Below are positions 4,935 to 5,494 of a DNA stretch of 5,494 nt, in pieces. The translations under genes and the position numbers were made by a program. Below the pieces are notes generated by a model. The model was given only the letters and a program-made list of their open reading frames with translations. It had not been told where the DNA came from and did not search any database. Where the stretch lies: NCBI GenBank assembly GCA_012800215.1, contig JAAZJT010000153.1, positions 1-5,494 on the forward strand. The letters run 5' to 3'. This stretch comes from Bacillota bacterium. GTDB taxonomy: Bacteria > Bacillota > Dethiobacteria > Dethiobacterales > Dethiobacteraceae. The first letter of the stretch is position 1. Each line of letters starts with the position of its first letter.

Positions 4935-5494
4935 CTATAGTCTGGTTTCCACCTCGGCGGCTTCACGCAGTGCATTATATTCCTCTTCAATTTTTTCCTT
5001 TACTTTTTCTTCTATCAGCGTCTTTTTCACATCTTCTGCCACTTCACTAAACTCTACTTTACGTGCCTCCTGTCTATCGAGCACCTCTATAATATGATAA
5101 CCATGTTGAGTTTTTACCGGTTCACTATATTTACCCACTGCTAAAGCAAAGGCAGCATCCTCAAATTCTTGCACAAAATGACATCTTCCGACAAAGCCTA
5201 GGGCGCCGCCCTCGCTGGCAGAACCTGGATCAAGGGAACGTTCTTTTGCTAATTCGGCAAAGTCTTCTCCCTTATTTAGGAGTTCCAGAATTTCATTTGC
5301 TTCCTCTTCTGATTCCACTAAAATATGTCGAACATCTATTTTTTCAGGAATATTAAAATCCTCTTGATTTTCGCGGAAATATTCTTCTACCTCTTTATCT
5401 GTGACTTCAATTTTACTGCGCACAATGCCAGTTAGCAGTAATTCTGTACGAATGCTGTCTTTTAAAGCTTCTTCGGAGATACCATATTGAGCCA
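4935..5494 (-). CDS. Parvulin-type peptidyl-prolyl isomerase / PrsA-SurA-like foldase, C-terminal part
   Basis: The frame is open to the window edge, giving 185 codons plus a partial one; the N-terminus, with any signal peptide or lipobox, is outside. A GTG at 5423 has no ribosome binding site and sits inside a conserved helix, so it is not the start. The visible part begins with a SurA-N-like helical segment (AQYGISEEALKDSIRTELLL, then VTDKEVEEYF). The parvulin PpiC domain follows at about residues 54-140 of the fragment: VRHILVESEEEA, EDFAELAKERSLDPGSASEGG, LGFVGR, FEDAAFAL and PVKTQHGYHIIEV. A charged helical tail ends it. Such proteins catalyse proline cis-trans isomerisation and help secreted proteins fold outside the membrane. 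PrsA-like is the best label, but anchoring cannot be judged without the N-terminus. The residue after GFVGR is Cys, where a Gly or other small residue is more usual. A terminator follows, so it is separate from the sporulation genes. Confidence 0.92.
   Translation of the reverse strand, partial: AQYGISEEALKDSIRTELLLTGIVRSKIEVTDKEVEEYFRENQEDFNIPEKIDVRHILVESEEEANEILELLNKGEDFAELAKERSLDPGSASEGGALGFVGRCHFVQEFEDAAFALAVGKYSEPVKTQHGYHIIEVLDRQEARKVEFSEVAEDVKKTLIEEKVKEKIEEEYNALREAAEVETRL

Noticed and set aside
4769..5097. Overlapping plus-strand open frames opposite the ytfI leader and foldase gene
   Set aside because: They cross a strong minus-strand terminator and a conserved PpiC domain in antisense and carry no ribosome binding site.
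5421..5423. GTG at 5423 as the start of the PpiC protein
   Set aside because: The frame continues upstream to the window edge with family-like sequence (AQYGISEEALKDSIRTELLL) and no ribosome binding site precedes the GTG. The gene is 5'-truncated by the window.

Overview
All recognisable genes lie on the minus strand, so the window reads from high to low coordinates. The content points to an endospore-forming, fairly AT-rich Firmicute, most likely of the Clostridia (for example a Peptococcaceae-type lineage). The evidence is a sporulation block (ytfI-ytfJ, dacB-spmA-spmB), strong AGGAGG-type ribosome binding sites, a TTG start and a lipoprotein signal peptide. The species cannot be named from the sequence.

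Layout in transcription order. (1) 5494-4935: the C-terminal 185 codons of a parvulin (PpiC/PrsA-like) foldase, closed by a strong intrinsic terminator at 4882-4928. (2) 4834-3691: a DUF2953/YtfI-like membrane protein followed directly by YtfJ (GerW family), preceded by a possible forespore sigma-F-type promoter and ended by a perfect 7-bp hairpin terminator at 3625-3659. (3) 3573-1287: a sporulation-type D-alanyl-D-alanine carboxypeptidase (dacB) with spmA and spmB in one tight operon. This is the same order as the Bacillus subtilis dacB operon, whose products modify spore cortex peptidoglycan and help dehydrate the spore core. (4) 1176-451: rluB, the 23S rRNA pseudouridine synthase usually found after spmB, probably with its own promoter. 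(5) 429-1: a sigma-A promoter, a well-conserved cobalamin riboswitch (228-376), one or two intrinsic terminators, and the first 39 codons of a lipoprotein that is probably a corrinoid or metal-chelate transport component.

The conserved sporulation neighbourhood is therefore cut into at least three transcription units by terminators. It abuts an unrelated B12-controlled unit where Bacillus carries resABC. I found no CRISPR array, mobile element, tRNA or rRNA, and no convincing plus-strand gene. Apart from the riboswitch platform and the candidate sporulation promoters, this is an ordinary chromosomal housekeeping and sporulation region. I see no evidence for an undescribed system.
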